DNA of 64,000 nucleotides from Methylosinus sp. H3A (GCF_015709455.1 NZ_JADNQW010000004.1:62001-126000), one strand, 5' to 3'; counted from the first letter of the stretch, positions 1 through 9,150 are shown. Numbers and translations: made by a program. Notes: generated by a model from the letters alone, not told the origin.

Positions 1-626
1 CCGTGTTCCCGCGCAAGCGGCTCGACGCTGAACAAATTCGTGATTCGCTGCTCGCCGCCTCCGGTAGGCTGGACGAGCGGATCGGAGGGTCGAGCGTGTT
101 TCCAGCGGTTCCGAGCAATCTGAATGCCGGCTCGGCTTGGGAGGTCTCGAAGGATCCGAAAGATCACAACCGCCGCAGCCTCTATATCTTTGCTCGACGC
201 AGTGTGCCTTATCCTCTGCTCGAGCCTTTCGATTCGGCGAACACCCAGCAAGTGCATAGCAAGCGTGATGTGACGACGACGCCGTTGCAAGCGCTCACGC
301 TCATCAACAGCGACATCGTGTTCGAATGGTCTCAGGCGCTGGCTGGACGGCTTCTGGCGGAGGTCGGCGGCGACGAGTCGGCGCAATTCGAACGTCTCTA
401 CGAAATACTCTTCGCGAGAAAGCCGGACGCATCGGAGAAAGCGCTGCTCGCCGCATTCCTCGAACAGCAGAGACAATTGATCGCGAGCAAAGCCAACGAC
501 GGGAGATTGTCGATTGCTTTGCCGACCGGCGGCGTTGCGCCGACGCAGGATCCGTTGCGCGCCTCGGCCCTCGTCGACCTCGTTCACACTGTCGCGAACT
601 CCAATGAGTTCATCTATCGATTTTGA
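1..626 (+). CDS. DUF1553 domain protein, C-terminal part
   Basis: The reading frame is open at the left window edge, so only the last 208 or so codons are present. The segment has the conserved C-terminal DUF1553 features: an RRSLYIFARR stretch, then the RDVTTTPLQALTLINS motif followed by a helix. DUF1553 proteins usually carry an N-terminal DUF1549 and often a cytochrome c-like domain, which would lie outside the window. The gene is followed after 33 bases by a DUF1501 gene in the same direction, the standard partnership for this family. The biochemical role is not established. Family assignment is firm; the start is not visible. Confidence 0.85.
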   Translation, partial: VFPRKRLDAEQIRDSLLAASGRLDERIGGSSVFPAVPSNLNAGSAWEVSKDPKDHNRRSLYIFARRSVPYPLLEPFDSANTQQVHSKRDVTTTPLQALTLINSDIVFEWSQALAGRLLAEVGGDESAQFERLYEILFARKPDASEKALLAAFLEQQRQLIASKANDGRLSIALPTGGVAPTQDPLRASALVDLVHTVANSNEFIYRF

Positions 627-659
627 CGTATCCCCCAAGGCTTCGCGAAGGAACATAGC

Positions 660-2108
660 ATGAGCGGACATTCGAGACGTGACTGGTTGGTTGGTTCGGC
701 CTATGGGCTCGGCGGCTTCGCGCTGAACGCTTCGATGCCCGGCGGCGGCATGCTTTCGGTTCCTTTCGCGGCAGCCGCGCCGAAGCTCGATCCGTTGGCG
801 CGACGGGAGCCGCATTTCGCGCCCAAGGCGAAATCGATCATCTGGCTGCACATGGACGGCGCGCCGAGCACGCTCGATCTTTTCGACTATAAGCCGACTT
901 TGGAGCGACTGGCCGGGCAGGACACGCCGGAATCGTTCTTGACGGGCATTCGCACGGCCGGTCAAGGCAAGACGGGAAAGCTATTCGCCTCAAATCGCAC
1001 CTGGAAGCAATATGGCGAGAGTGGCGCATGGTTCTCTGATTTTCTGCCGGAACTCGCGCAGCATGCGGACGAGATCGCTTTCGTGAAGTCCAGCGTCACC
1101 GTCGGCGCCACACATGATATCTCGATCTTGAAGCTCAACACCGGCGATCTCGTTCCTGGTCGTCCTTCGCTCGGATCCTGGGTTTCCTATGCACTCGGCT
1201 CGGCCAATCCGGATTTGCCTCCCTTCGTCGTGCTCTATGCGGGGGATAAGGAGCCACGGGGCGGATCTATCAATTGGAGCTCGGGCTTCCTTCCCGCCGT
1301 CTATCAGGGCACAGCGTTTCGGTCGGGACCATCGCCGATACTTCACCTCGAGCGGCCGGAATTGGTTTCTTCCATCGAGCAGAGATCCAATCTCGACCTC
1401 CTTTCGAACCTCAACGAGAAGGACGCCGCGCGCCATCCCAACGACAGCGAGCTGGCGGCGCGGGCGCGTTCGTATGAGCTCGCTTATCGAATGGAGGCCT
1501 CGGCGCCGGAAGCGGTGGATATCACGCGCGAGACCGCGGCGACCAGGGAGCTCTACGGCCTGAATTCAGAGGCGACACGCGAATATGGAACGATTCTGTT
1601 GAGAGCGAGGCGGCTCGTCGAACGGGGCGTGCGCTTCATTCAAGTCGTGTCCTGGCCTTTCGACAACGCCGGCGTGGATTTCAGCAATTGGGACGCTCAC
1701 AGCAAGCTCGAGGAAAATCACGGCGCACTGTCACGCGCGGTCGATAAGCCGATCGCCGGTCTATTGGCGGATTTGAAGTCGCGCGGACTATTGGACGAAA
1801 CTCTGGTGGTCTGGACATCCGAGTTCGGGCGTACATCCTACGGCCAGAGCGGAGACGGGCGCGATCATAATCCGTGGGGCTATACCCAGTGGCTCGCTGG
1901 CGGTGGGGCGAAAGCCGGATATACGCATGGCGCGACGGATGAAATCGGCCTGAAGGCCGTCGAAAATCCCGTCGACACCTATGACCTCCATGCGACTGTC
2001 CTACAGCTCCTCGGCCTCGATCACCTCAGGACGACCTTCTTGAGAAGTGGCCGCGCCGAACGTCCGACGGTCGTTTATGGCAAGGTCGTGAAGGAGCTGC
2101 TCGCCTGA
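660..2108 (+). CDS. DUF1501 family Tat-exported protein
   Basis: A 482-residue protein that starts at ATG 660. Residues 5-40 look like a twin-arginine signal (SRRDWLVG, then a hydrophobic Gly/Ala-rich stretch), so export in folded form is likely. Residues 61-79 (IWLHMDGAPSTLDLFDYKP) are the DUF1501 hallmark. A second conserved block with SEFGRT and GRDHNPWGY lies near residues 385-405. DUF1501 has an alkaline-phosphatase/sulfatase-like fold, and the His/Asp residues in these blocks probably bind metal. It pairs with the upstream DUF1553 gene as an operon and is followed by a strong hairpin. Function is unknown; length is typical and the gene looks intact. Confidence 0.88.
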   Translation: MSGHSRRDWLVGSAYGLGGFALNASMPGGGMLSVPFAAAAPKLDPLARREPHFAPKAKSIIWLHMDGAPSTLDLFDYKPTLERLAGQDTPESFLTGIRTAGQGKTGKLFASNRTWKQYGESGAWFSDFLPELAQHADEIAFVKSSVTVGATHDISILKLNTGDLVPGRPSLGSWVSYALGSANPDLPPFVVLYAGDKEPRGGSINWSSGFLPAVYQGTAFRSGPSPILHLERPELVSSIEQRSNLDLLSNLNEKDAARHPNDSELAARARSYELAYRMEASAPEAVDITRETAATRELYGLNSEATREYGTILLRARRLVERGVRFIQVVSWPFDNAGVDFSNWDAHSKLEENHGALSRAVDKPIAGLLADLKSRGLLDETLVVWTSEFGRTSYGQSGDGRDHNPWGYTQWLAGGGAKAGYTHGATDEIGLKAVENPVDTYDLHATVLQLLGLDHLRTTFLRSGRAERPTVVYGKVVKELLA

Positions 2109-2128
2109 GCCCAAAAAAGGCCGACGAC

Positions 2129-2155
2129 CCCGGAGCGACTAATCGTCGCTCCGGG
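2129..2155. terminator. Hairpin after the DUF1553/DUF1501 operon
   Basis: Perfect 11-bp inverted repeat (CCCGGAGCGAC / GTCGCTCCGGG) with a 5-base loop, 20 bases after the DUF1501 stop. There is no U-run on the + strand. An A6 run at 2113-2118 would give a U-run for transcripts coming from the right, so it may act on both strands or only on the minus strand. Confidence 0.65.
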
Positions 2156-2220
2156 CGCAAGACCCAAGGGGTAGCACTCGAAGGCTTGCGAGGCCGAAGG
2201 CTTGGAAAGATTTCCCCGGC
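2156..2220 (+). other. Possible group II intron fragment
   Basis: A short stretch (AAGGGGTAGCACTCGAAGGC and what follows) resembles the domain I region of bacterial group II introns. It directly precedes an IS6-type end, exactly as a clearer intron 5' fragment does near 47334-47404. No intron ORF or domain V was found here. The call rests on remembered sequence style and on the parallel layout. Confidence 0.3.
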
Positions 2221-2274
2221 TGGGGTACAAATTTCGCATACGGCGATGGATATTGTGTTCGGACGTTCTTTGGT

Positions 2275-2445
2275 TCAGGCGGCGCGCGCCGAGGTCCAGA
2301 TCTTCGGCGCTGTCTTGCCCGTCGTTCGGAGTTTGCTCAGTGCGAATTGACCTTTCCGGATCCGATGCATGAGCTCTATCCCGGCGATCGTGACCGGCGC
2401 GCGCCGAAAGCGCTCGAGCCCGAGCATGGGCCCAAACGAAGCTCG
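2275..2445 (-). pseudogene. IS6-family transposase, C-terminal remnant
   Basis: Read on the minus strand this gives a tail with the motif IAGIELMHRIRKGQFALSK and a stop at 2275-2277. It is homologous to the C-terminus of the intact IS6 transposases at 19.7 and 25.2 kb (SGIELMHMIRKGQ). The flank at 2224-2235 (GGGTACAAATTTCG) resembles the IS6 end. A diverged copy of the same remnant lies at 47464-47634. Confidence 0.7.
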
Positions 2446-2597
2446 ATCGCTCGATGATCCTGTTCAATGAGATTGTTCGAATATTTCGACGATCGGATTT
2501 TCGTCCGAGCGGTCGGACACGATCTCGGAACAGCGGAGGCGGCGACTAAAGTCTTTTGCTTTGACGCGTTTCCAGCGTCGAACCGGCGTCCACTTCT

Positions 2598-2790
2598 GTC
2601 GATTTCCGTCGAGATTTGACCCAGGATTTCCGTTGAGAAGTGACCCGGGTTGAAGATGGCTTGCGGGTCAGTCGGTCGTCAAGTTTTGGTCTTCTCCTTT
2701 GCAGGTTTGTCCGCCTTCGCCGAGCTGTCCTTGAACCGGAAGCTGTCGTTTCCAGTTTCGAGGATATGGCAGCGGTGAGTGATACGGGTT
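2598..2790 (-). pseudogene. istB: IS21 istB C-terminal remnant and terminal repeats
   Basis: On the minus strand 2679-2790 encodes the typical IstB tail (RITHRCHILETGNDSFRF) ending in a stop at 2679-2681. Beyond the stop two near-identical 22-23 base units (GATTTCCGTCGAGATTTGAC and a variant) sit in tandem at 2601-2622 and 2625-2647, the multiple terminal repeats expected at an IS21 end. IstB is the AAA+ helper ATPase of IS21 transposition. The rest of the gene is gone; the IS630 element abuts the break. Confidence 0.75.
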
Positions 2791-2792
2791 CC

Positions 2793-3945
2793 GGCTGATT
2801 GACTCGGCGACGGGGATTCCCGGGGCGAATCGAAGTAGCTAAGCTGTATCGCCATGAATCGCTGGAGGCGGGTCATGGCGACGATAGCTGCGCATTTGAG
2901 CGTCGATGCGTTGCGTGAACGGTATGTTTCGAGTTCGAACGCGCGCGAGGCGCGGCATTTCCATGCGATCTGGCTGCTCGCCAAGGGCCACACGCTCGGC
3001 GAAGTCGCCGAGATGACATCCTTTGCCCAGCGCTGGATCGAGCAACTCGCGGCGCGCTACAACGCAGAAGGACCGGAGTCTCTCGGCGACTTGCGCCGGC
3101 GCAACGGCTCGACGGCGACGGTGTTGAAGCCCGATCTGCTCGCCGAGCTGCGCGTTCGGCTGAACGAGCCCCCCGACGACGGAGGCTTGTGGACGAGCGC
3201 GAAAGTCGCGGCTTTTCTCGCGCGCGAATTGGGGCTGGAGAAAGTTGCGGTTCAGCGCGGCTGGGAAGCGCTGAAAGCCTGCGGCATGTCGATCCAGGCT
3301 CCACGCCCCAAAAATCCGAAGGTGGCTTCGCCCGAGGAGGCGGCGGCGTTCAAAAAAACCTCGAAGACGCCGTCGCGGAGGAAGCCGCGAAGCATCCAGA
3401 GCGATCGGTCGAGGTCTTCGCCAGCGACGAGCACAGGCTCGGCCTGAAACCGGTCACGCGGCGCGTCTGGGCGCCCGTCGGCGAGCGGCCGATCGCGCAT
3501 GGCCATCATCGCTTCGACTGGCTCTATGTGACCGCCTTCGTCTCGCCGGCGAGCGGCGAGACCTTCTGGTACGTGCACGACGGCGTCTCGAAGCCGTTTT
3601 TCGCGGCGCTGCTCGAGACCTTCGCGCGCGAAGCCAAGGCCGGCGTCGATCGCACGATCGTGCTCGTCATCGACAACGCCGGCTGGCACGGCGAGGCTGG
3701 TCTGAGCGTGCCGGATGGCGTGCGACTGGTTTTTCTGCCGCCCTATACGCCGGAGCTGCAACCCGCCGAGACCTTATGGGCTCTCGTCGACGAGCCGATC
3801 GTCAACAAGCACATCGGAACGATAGAGGAACTCGACGCGATCATCGGCGAAAGATGCGCCGCGCTCGCGAGCGAGCGCGACATCATCAAAAGCCGCGCCG
3901 GCTTCCATTGGTGGCCAAAAATCGCCAAGCCGAAGTAATCAGCCG
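2793..3945 (+). mobile_element. IS630-family insertion sequence
   Basis: The transposase region is bounded by imperfect inverted repeats. The left end near 2793-2811 reads GGCTGATTGACTCGGC and the right end, reverse complemented, reads GGCTGATTACTTCGGC (3930-3945). It sits between an istB remnant and a uvrD-like pseudogene whose 3' end it cuts off. Exact ends and the TA target duplication expected for IS630 could not be fixed by eye. Confidence 0.7.
2854..3938 (+). CDS. IS630 transposase in two overlapping frames
   Basis: The first frame (2854-3447) encodes an N-terminal helix-turn-helix segment. The second (usable part about 3351-3938) encodes the DDE catalytic domain: DEHRLG, then VLVIDNAGWHGEAG, then PYTPELQPAETLW carry the three acidic residues. 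The two frames are related by -1 and share a run of seven A residues at 3352-3358. Slippage there would join KK from the first frame to NLEDAV of the second and give one protein of about 361 residues. Frameshift fusion at an A-run is known in IS630 elements, so the element may be active. A fixed indel cannot be excluded. A 45-base scrap of a related element lies at 19546-19590. Confidence 0.8.
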
Positions 3946-5012
3946 AAAACCGTATGAGGCGATCGAGCTGGTCGGCGAACTGCAATCCGGCGGCGCGGCA
4001 TTTCGTCGGCAGTTCGGCAGTGTCGATCGCACGCAACAGCGAGACGTTCCGAAAGGAGGCCTCCGTCTCGACCGCTTGCATGGCCTTGGCGCCGAAGCCG
4101 CGGCGCGGCTCGTTGATCACGCGGCGGAAGGCCTCGTCCGACTGACGATCGTCGGGCGTCGCCGCGAGACGCAGAAGCGCGAGCGCGTCCTTGACCTCGG
4201 CGCGCTGATAGAAGCCGACGTCGCCGACGATCACATGCGGAATGCGGGCGCGCATCAAGGCCTCTTCGAAGCCGCGCGACAGGAAGGAGCTGCGATAGAG
4301 AATGGCGATCTCCTGCCACCCCGTTCCCTCGGCATGACGGGCGAGCATCTCCTCGACGACGCCGGCGGCCTCGGCCTGGGCGTCGCGGTAGGCGACGATC
4401 TCTATTCTGTCGCCGCCTCTTTTCGCGTGTAGAGCGTCTTGCCGAGACGCTTCTTGTCGCGAGCGATGACCGCATTGGCGGCGGCGAGTATGTGGCCGGT
4501 CGAGCGGAAATTCTCTTCGAGCCTGACCTGCTCAGCGCTCGGAAAGTCTTGGTGAAAGCGCCGAATATACTCGATGTCTGAGCCTCGCCAGCCGTAAATG
4601 GCCTGATCATCGTCGCCGACGCAGAAGACGCGACCATGTTCAGCGGCGAATGACTTCAGCCAACTGTATTGAGCGAAATTAACGTCCTGATATTCGTCGG
4701 CGGCGAGCCAATCGAAGCGCGACGCCCAGCGCGCGCGATAGGCGTCGTCCTTGCGCATTGCGAGGGTCGGCCACAATAGCAAGTCGCCGAAATCCGCGGC
4801 GTTCGCCTCGCGCAGGGCGCGCTGATAATCGGCGTAGACGCGCGCGGCGGCGCGCAGTGTATGGGGATCGACCGGCTCGCGGGAGCGATCGCTTTTGGCG
4901 ATCTTGGCTTCGACCCAGGCGGCGGCGCCGGCCGGCGTGATCAGATTGTCTTTGAACTTCGCGATGCGATTGCAAATGATCTTCAGAGGATCGCGTGCAT
5001 TGGCGTCGCCGC
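3946..5012 (-). pseudogene. UvrD/PcrA-like helicase, broken and truncated
   Basis: Three minus-strand segments in different frames add up to the middle and C-terminal parts of an SF1A helicase. About 4780-5012 holds ITPAGAAAWVEAKIAKSD and ANAADFGDLLLWP. 4402-4782 holds the Walker B-like ADEYQDVN, then VGDDDQAIYGWRGSD and LEENFRSTG. 3946-4348 holds IAILYRSSFLSRGFEEAL and later motifs. The Walker A region is missing, a frameshift separates the last two segments near 4350-4400, and the IS630 element removes the end. Such helicases are common in plasmid and conjugation regions of Hyphomicrobiales. It cannot make a working helicase. Confidence 0.8.
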
Positions 5013-5191
5013 TCCCACCAGCCGCGGCCCTCGTGATTGACGATCAGGATTTCTCCCTGTCCGCGTCGATATTTGAGGCAATTCTTCGTGCTCTCTCGGC
5101 GATCGAGCCGCCATGGCGGCGTCGAGCGCTCCAGCAGCGCGGCGCAATTGGTCTCGGCCCGCAGCTGTTCGATTTCCGGGTCATGGCTCAT
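5013..5191 (-). pseudogene. DUF3991/TOPRIM protein, N-terminal remnant
   Basis: The frame begins at ATG 5191 (MSHDPEIEQLRAE) with an AGGGA ribosome site just upstream and reads PPWRLDRRES, CLKYRRGQGEI and VNHEGRGWW. This is the characteristic start of plasmid-borne DUF3991/TOPRIM proteins, which are primase or relaxase associated. After GRGWW the family match stops abruptly and uvrD-like sequence in another frame follows. A deletion has therefore fused two different genes at about 5012. Confidence 0.65.
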
Positions 5192-5360
5192 GGCGTTCCG
5201 TCCCTTTCTCGGGTCGGGCGGAGCGGAGAGCTCGATTTCCCCTTCTCCTTTCCCAAAACGCCGTCGGCCGACCGCGAGACGGCCGGGCTGCAAGGGCGCG
5301 CGGAACGCGCGGGAGCAAAGCGACGCACCCTTGTCGGCGCGGCCGGCGCTAGCGGTAGCC

Positions 5361-5798
5361 ATGCTTCCTCTCCCTTTGCTCCGGATTCCCATTCGTGATT
5401 CACTCGTGCGCGAATGCGAAGCGGCGGCGTGGAGGGCCGGCATGGCGGCGATGGACGAGATCGCGATTGCGTTGCAGGGCCGAAATCCGGATGCGAACCG
5501 CCACCGTTCGTGGCGGGTCGAGGCCGGGCGCGATCTGTTCGGAGCGTGGATCGTGCGCATCTCGTTCGGCCGGATCGGCTGTCGGGGGCGAACATTCGCG
5601 CGCGAATTCGGATCGGAGGACGAGGCTCGCGCCTATGTGCGCGACGGGCTGCGCCGTCGGAAAGGCGCCGTTCGGCGCTGTGGCGTCGAGTATCGCGTCG
5701 TCGACGCATCGCCGGCGGCGCAGCCGCTCTTGACGACGGTAAGATTATCGAACGGCGCGAAGCCTTTCGAAGCGCCCGAGCCTCGCCTTGAAACCTGA
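5361..5798 (+). CDS. WGR-domain protein
   Basis: Protein of about 145 residues from ATG 5361; ATG 5443 is an alternative. The second half is a WGR domain: SWRVEAGRDLFGAWIVRISF, GRIGCRGR and FGSEDEARAYV. WGR domains are small nucleic-acid-associated modules, known in PARPs and in bacterial plasmid proteins. The stop overlaps the start of the recD2-like pseudogene (5788), so the two were probably cotranscribed as plasmid backbone genes. It is the only member of this decayed block that still looks intact. Its specific role is unknown. Confidence 0.7.
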   Translation: MLPLPLLRIPIRDSLVRECEAAAWRAGMAAMDEIAIALQGRNPDANRHRSWRVEAGRDLFGAWIVRISFGRIGCRGRTFAREFGSEDEARAYVRDGLRRRKGAVRRCGVEYRVVDASPAAQPLLTTVRLSNGAKPFEAPEPRLET

Positions 5799-6941
5799 AC
5801 AGCCATCGCAAAGCGCGGTTTCGCGGGAAACGCTCGTCGGCTCGGTCGAGCGCGTGACGTTCCACAATGAGGAGAATGGCTTCGCGGTTCTGAAGGTGAA
5901 AACGCGCGGCAAGCGCGACCTCGTGCCGGTCGTCGGCCACGCCGCGTCGATTTCGGCGGGCGAATATATTCATGCCGTCGGCGTCTGGATCAACGACCGA
6001 GCTCATGGGCTTCAATTCAAAGCTGATTTTCTGAAGACCACGCCTCCGACGACGGCGGAAGGCATCGAAAAATATCTGGGCTCCGGCATGGTCCGGGGCA
6101 TCGGTCCCAAGCTCGCCGCGAGAATTGTCGCCGCATTCGGCGTGGCGACCTTCGAAACCATCGAAGCGACCCCGGAAAAGTTGAAAGAGGTGTCCGGAAT
6201 CGGGGAGTTCCGGGCCAATAAGATCGCCTCTGGCTGGGCCGAGCAGAAGGCCGTGCGCGACATTATGGTGTTCCTGCATTCGCATGGTGTCGGGACGTCA
6301 CGAGCGGTACGCATCTTCAAGACCTATGGGTTCGACGCCATTCGGGTCATGACCGAGGACCCGTATCGGCTCGCCCGCGATATTCGCGGGATCGGCTTTC
6401 GGACCGCCGACGCCATGGCGATGAAGATGGGCGTCGGCAAAGAAGCGCCGCAGCGCGGCGCGCCGGCGTGTCCTTCGCGCTGCAGGAGGCGACCGACGAC
6501 GGTCACTGCGGGCTTCCGGTCGAGAGTCTGCTCACGCTGGCGGTCAAGCTGCTCGACGTCGACAAGCAGATCGTGCGGACGGCGCTCGATCACGAGCTCG
6601 CCGGCGCGGAAGTCGCCGGCGACACGATCGGCGGCGAGCCCTGCATCTTCCTGCGCGGCCTTCACACGGCGGTGGAATATCCGTTCGGCGAGCTCGACGC
6701 CTTGGTCCCGGCCTATGCGATGACGATCCACAAGTCGCAGGGCTCGGAATATCCCGCCGTCGTCATCACGCTGGCCACCCAGCATTACACCATGCTGGCG
6801 CGCAATCTCCTCTACACGGCGGTCACGCGCGGCAAGCGTCTCGTCGTCATCGTCGGTCAGCGCCGGGCGCTGGCGATCGCGGTCAGAAGCGGCGCCGGCA
6901 GAAAGAGATGGACGAAGCTCCGGGAGTGGTTGGCGCGCTGA
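5788..6941 (+). pseudogene. RecD2-like helicase with deleted motor core
   Basis: 5788-6446 encodes the N-terminal part of a RecD2/TraA-type SF1B helicase: SVERVTFHNEENGFAVLKV, then helix-hairpin-helix repeats (GSGMVRGIGPKLAARIV and [13 protein letters not shown]). The frame then shifts at about 6446-6468 and the rest continues in 6468-6941. There [19 protein letters not shown] is followed by [10 protein letters not shown] and, immediately, by the C-terminal [18 protein letters not shown] and LYTAVTRGK motifs. The central region with Walker A and B is absent, so an internal deletion has collapsed a protein of some 700 residues. Both defects make it non-functional. Confidence 0.8.
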
Positions 6942-7192
6942 TACGATGTGACGCGCCGAAATTCCGGACCGGTTCGGTTCGATCCGCACTTCTGTCTGAA
7001 TCGGTTGGTCTCGATGCCGATCGGCGCTCCAAATGGTTGGGGGACGGCCATCGCCTCGAGGCAAGCCGTGAACGAGCGCTCGGCTTCGCCCCCAGCGGCG
7101 CGCCAAGTTTCGCCTACCGAGAACCGGGGCTCGCTTCGAGCCCCGAGCCACGGGCTTGAACGCGGGGCCGAATCCGAATACACCTCGATTAG

Positions 7193-7206
7193 GATATGCG
7201 TATATC
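7193..7206. promoter_or_regulatory. Palindromic operator of vapBC
   Basis: GATATGCGTATATC is an inverted repeat (GATAT/ATATC half-sites around GCGT) just upstream of the vapB start at 7211. VapB antitoxins bind such palindromes to autorepress their operon. The AT-rich stretch probably also contains the -10 element. A near-copy with one changed base precedes the duplicated vapB fragment (about 20555-20575, minus strand). Confidence 0.55.
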
Positions 7207-7210
7207 AAAT

Positions 7211-7471
7211 ATGAGGTATCCTGTGGCCTATAGCATCAAAGACCCGGAGACCGACGAGCTTATTCGCAAGCTCGCGAAAGCGAAGGGGAAGCCCATCGTC
7301 GACGCCATCCGAGAGGCTTGCGCCAATGAGCTTCAGCGCGAGCGGGAGAAAAAGAGCCTGTGGGAGCGCGTCCAGCCGCTCGTCGCTCGCGTCGCCGCTT
7401 TCCCCGAACGGGCGGATCGACACGCCAGCCACAAAGATTTTTTCGATGAAATGTGGCGGGACGAGAAATGA
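7211..7471 (+). CDS. vapB: VapB-type antitoxin
   Basis: 86-residue protein beginning MRYPVAYSIKDPETDELIRK, the pattern of VapB antitoxins of the Rv0623/PSK type: a short beta strand then helices, binding operator DNA as a dimer. The middle (KGKPIVDAIREACANEL) forms the helical core. The acidic/aromatic tail (KDFFDEMWRDEK) is the likely toxin-neutralising arm. ATG 7196 is an in-frame alternative, but it lies inside the palindrome and adds only MRISN, so 7211 is preferred; the message may be leaderless. The stop overlaps the vapC start as ATGA. Confidence 0.85.
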   Translation: MRYPVAYSIKDPETDELIRKLAKAKGKPIVDAIREACANELQREREKKSLWERVQPLVARVAAFPERADRHASHKDFFDEMWRDEK

Positions 7472-7872
7472 TGATCGACGCGTCTGCATTTCTCGCGATC
7501 CTTCTGCAAGAGCCGGAAGGCCCGGCAATGGCCGAGCGCATCGCGGCGTCCAAGTCGCCCTATACCTCGCCGCTCGCCGTCTACGAGACCTGCACGCGGC
7601 TTATGAACGCGCGTCAGATGACGGCCGACCAGGCCCAAGACACGCTTCGTGACCTGCTCGACGAAGCGGCCGTGCGGATCGTTCCCGTTACCGAGAGCAT
7701 GGTTGCCGTAGCGCTCAAGGCGTTCGAAAAATATGGCCGTAGCCGCCATCCCGCCGACCTCAATTTCGGCGATTGCTTCGCCTACGCCTGCGCGCGCGCC
7801 TATCGGGCGCCGCTATTGTTCAAGGGCAATGATTTTTCACAGACCGACATCAATGATTTCGTGAGGCGCTGA
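7468..7872 (+). CDS. vapC: VapC PIN-domain ribonuclease toxin
   Basis: 134-residue PIN-domain protein translationally coupled to vapB (ATGA overlap at 7468-7471). The acidic residues expected to bind Mg2+ are D4 (MMIDASAFL), E40 (VYETCTR), D102 (NFGDCFAY) and D122 (KGNDFSQTD), so the active site looks intact. VapC toxins cleave specific tRNAs or rRNA when the antitoxin is degraded. In this window the pair sits in IS debris and decayed plasmid genes, consistent with a plasmid stabilisation module that outlived its plasmid. Target RNA cannot be inferred. Confidence 0.9.
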   Translation: MMIDASAFLAILLQEPEGPAMAERIAASKSPYTSPLAVYETCTRLMNARQMTADQAQDTLRDLLDEAAVRIVPVTESMVAVALKAFEKYGRSRHPADLNFGDCFAYACARAYRAPLLFKGNDFSQTDINDFVRR

Positions 7873-7973
7873 GGCCTCCGTGATTCTCGACGCCCCGGCG
7901 CCGGTTCAGGCGTGACCGCCGCCAATTTGGGCGCGCCCGACCGCAGTGTTGCGGCAGGCGGCCGAACGCCGCA

Positions 7974-8757
7974 TCTCGAGGCGATGTATCCCTTGGTTTT
8001 CTTCGATGCGCTGCGTGTCAAAATCCGCGATGAGGGCCTGGTCCGCAACAAGGCGGTCTATGTCGCGCTCGGCGTCACGCCGGACGGAACGAAGGACATT
8101 TTGGGGCTTTGGATCGAAACCTCGGAGGGCGCCAAATTCTGGCTTCGAGTGATGAACGAGCTGAAAAACCGCGGCGTCGGCGACATTCTGATCGCCGTTG
8201 TCGACGGCCTGAAGGGCTTTCTGGAGGCGATCAATGCGGTGTTTCCGCAGACGACCGTTCAAACCTGCATCGTGCATCTCATTAGAAACTCGATGGAATT
8301 TGCCTCATACAAGGACCGCAAGGCGATCGCCGGCGCGCTGAAGACGATCTATCGCGCCTCGACCGCGGAGGTGGCCAAAGAGGCGTTGGAGGCCTTCGAC
8401 GGCGGCCATTGGGGCAAGAAATATCCGTCGATCGCGCAGGGCTGGCGGCGCAATTGGGAGCAGGTCATCCCGTTTTTCGCCTTTCCGATCGCGGTGCGGC
8501 GGATCATATACACGACGAACGCCATAGAATCCTTGAACGCGAAGCTGCGGCGCGCCGTGCGGACCCGAGGGCATTTTCCGACCGACGATGCGGCGATGAA
8601 GCTCCTCTATCTCGTCTTGCGCCAAGTCGCCGGGGAGTGGAAAATGGCGTCACGCGAGTGGTGCGAGGCGAAAAATCAATTCGCCATCATGTTCGACGAT
8701 CGCTCGTCACAGCGTGATGGAAACCTGGCCCCGCACACAAGATTCCTGACAGTCCCC
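7974..8757 (+). pseudogene. IS256-family transposase, 5'-truncated copy
   Basis: Nearly identical to about 11305-12087 of the complete IS256 element, starting at LEAMYPLVFFDALRVKI. The first third of the gene is missing, and a one-base deletion near 8700 changes the last codons so that the frame runs on past the normal stop. The right inverted repeat (CACACAAGATTCCTGACAG) is preserved and ends at 8757, where an IS6 fragment begins directly. Confidence 0.88.
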
Positions 8758-9150
8758 TTGGCCGTCAGAAGGAAATCGACCGTCGCACACGCTTTGTCGA
8801 CCGCCCGATACAGATATCTCCAGCAGCCTTTGACTTTCACATAGGTCTCATCGAGACGCCAGCTCGACCCGACAGCGCGCTTGCGAGCACGAAACTCCAT
8901 TTCCAGCAAAGGCGCATATTTGGCGACCCAGCGGTTGAGCGTGGAATGGTCGACCTCGACGCCGCGCTCTTCCATCATTTCCTCGAGCTGACGATAGCTC
9001 ATCGGATACGCCACATATCAGCGGACGCCCCACAGGATCACGTCGCGTTCAAAATGGCTACCCTTGAAATCGATCATCACGCTATTCTGCCAGCCCCAGC
9101 CCGGCGATCATAGCCCCAACCGGCCCGCGAGAAAAATTCGCGACAGAGCC
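8758..9150 (-). pseudogene. IS6-family element, 5' half
   Basis: Matches the N-terminal half of the intact IS6 transposase at 19.7-20.4 kb (AYPMSYRQLEEMMEERGVEV, SSWRLDETYVKVKGCW) and includes that element's outer end (GAAAAATTCGCGACAGAGCC at 9131-9150). The Trp codon of the WYVAYP motif is mutated to TGA. The 3' half is replaced by the IS256 fragment, so both elements are broken at a shared junction. Confidence 0.85.
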
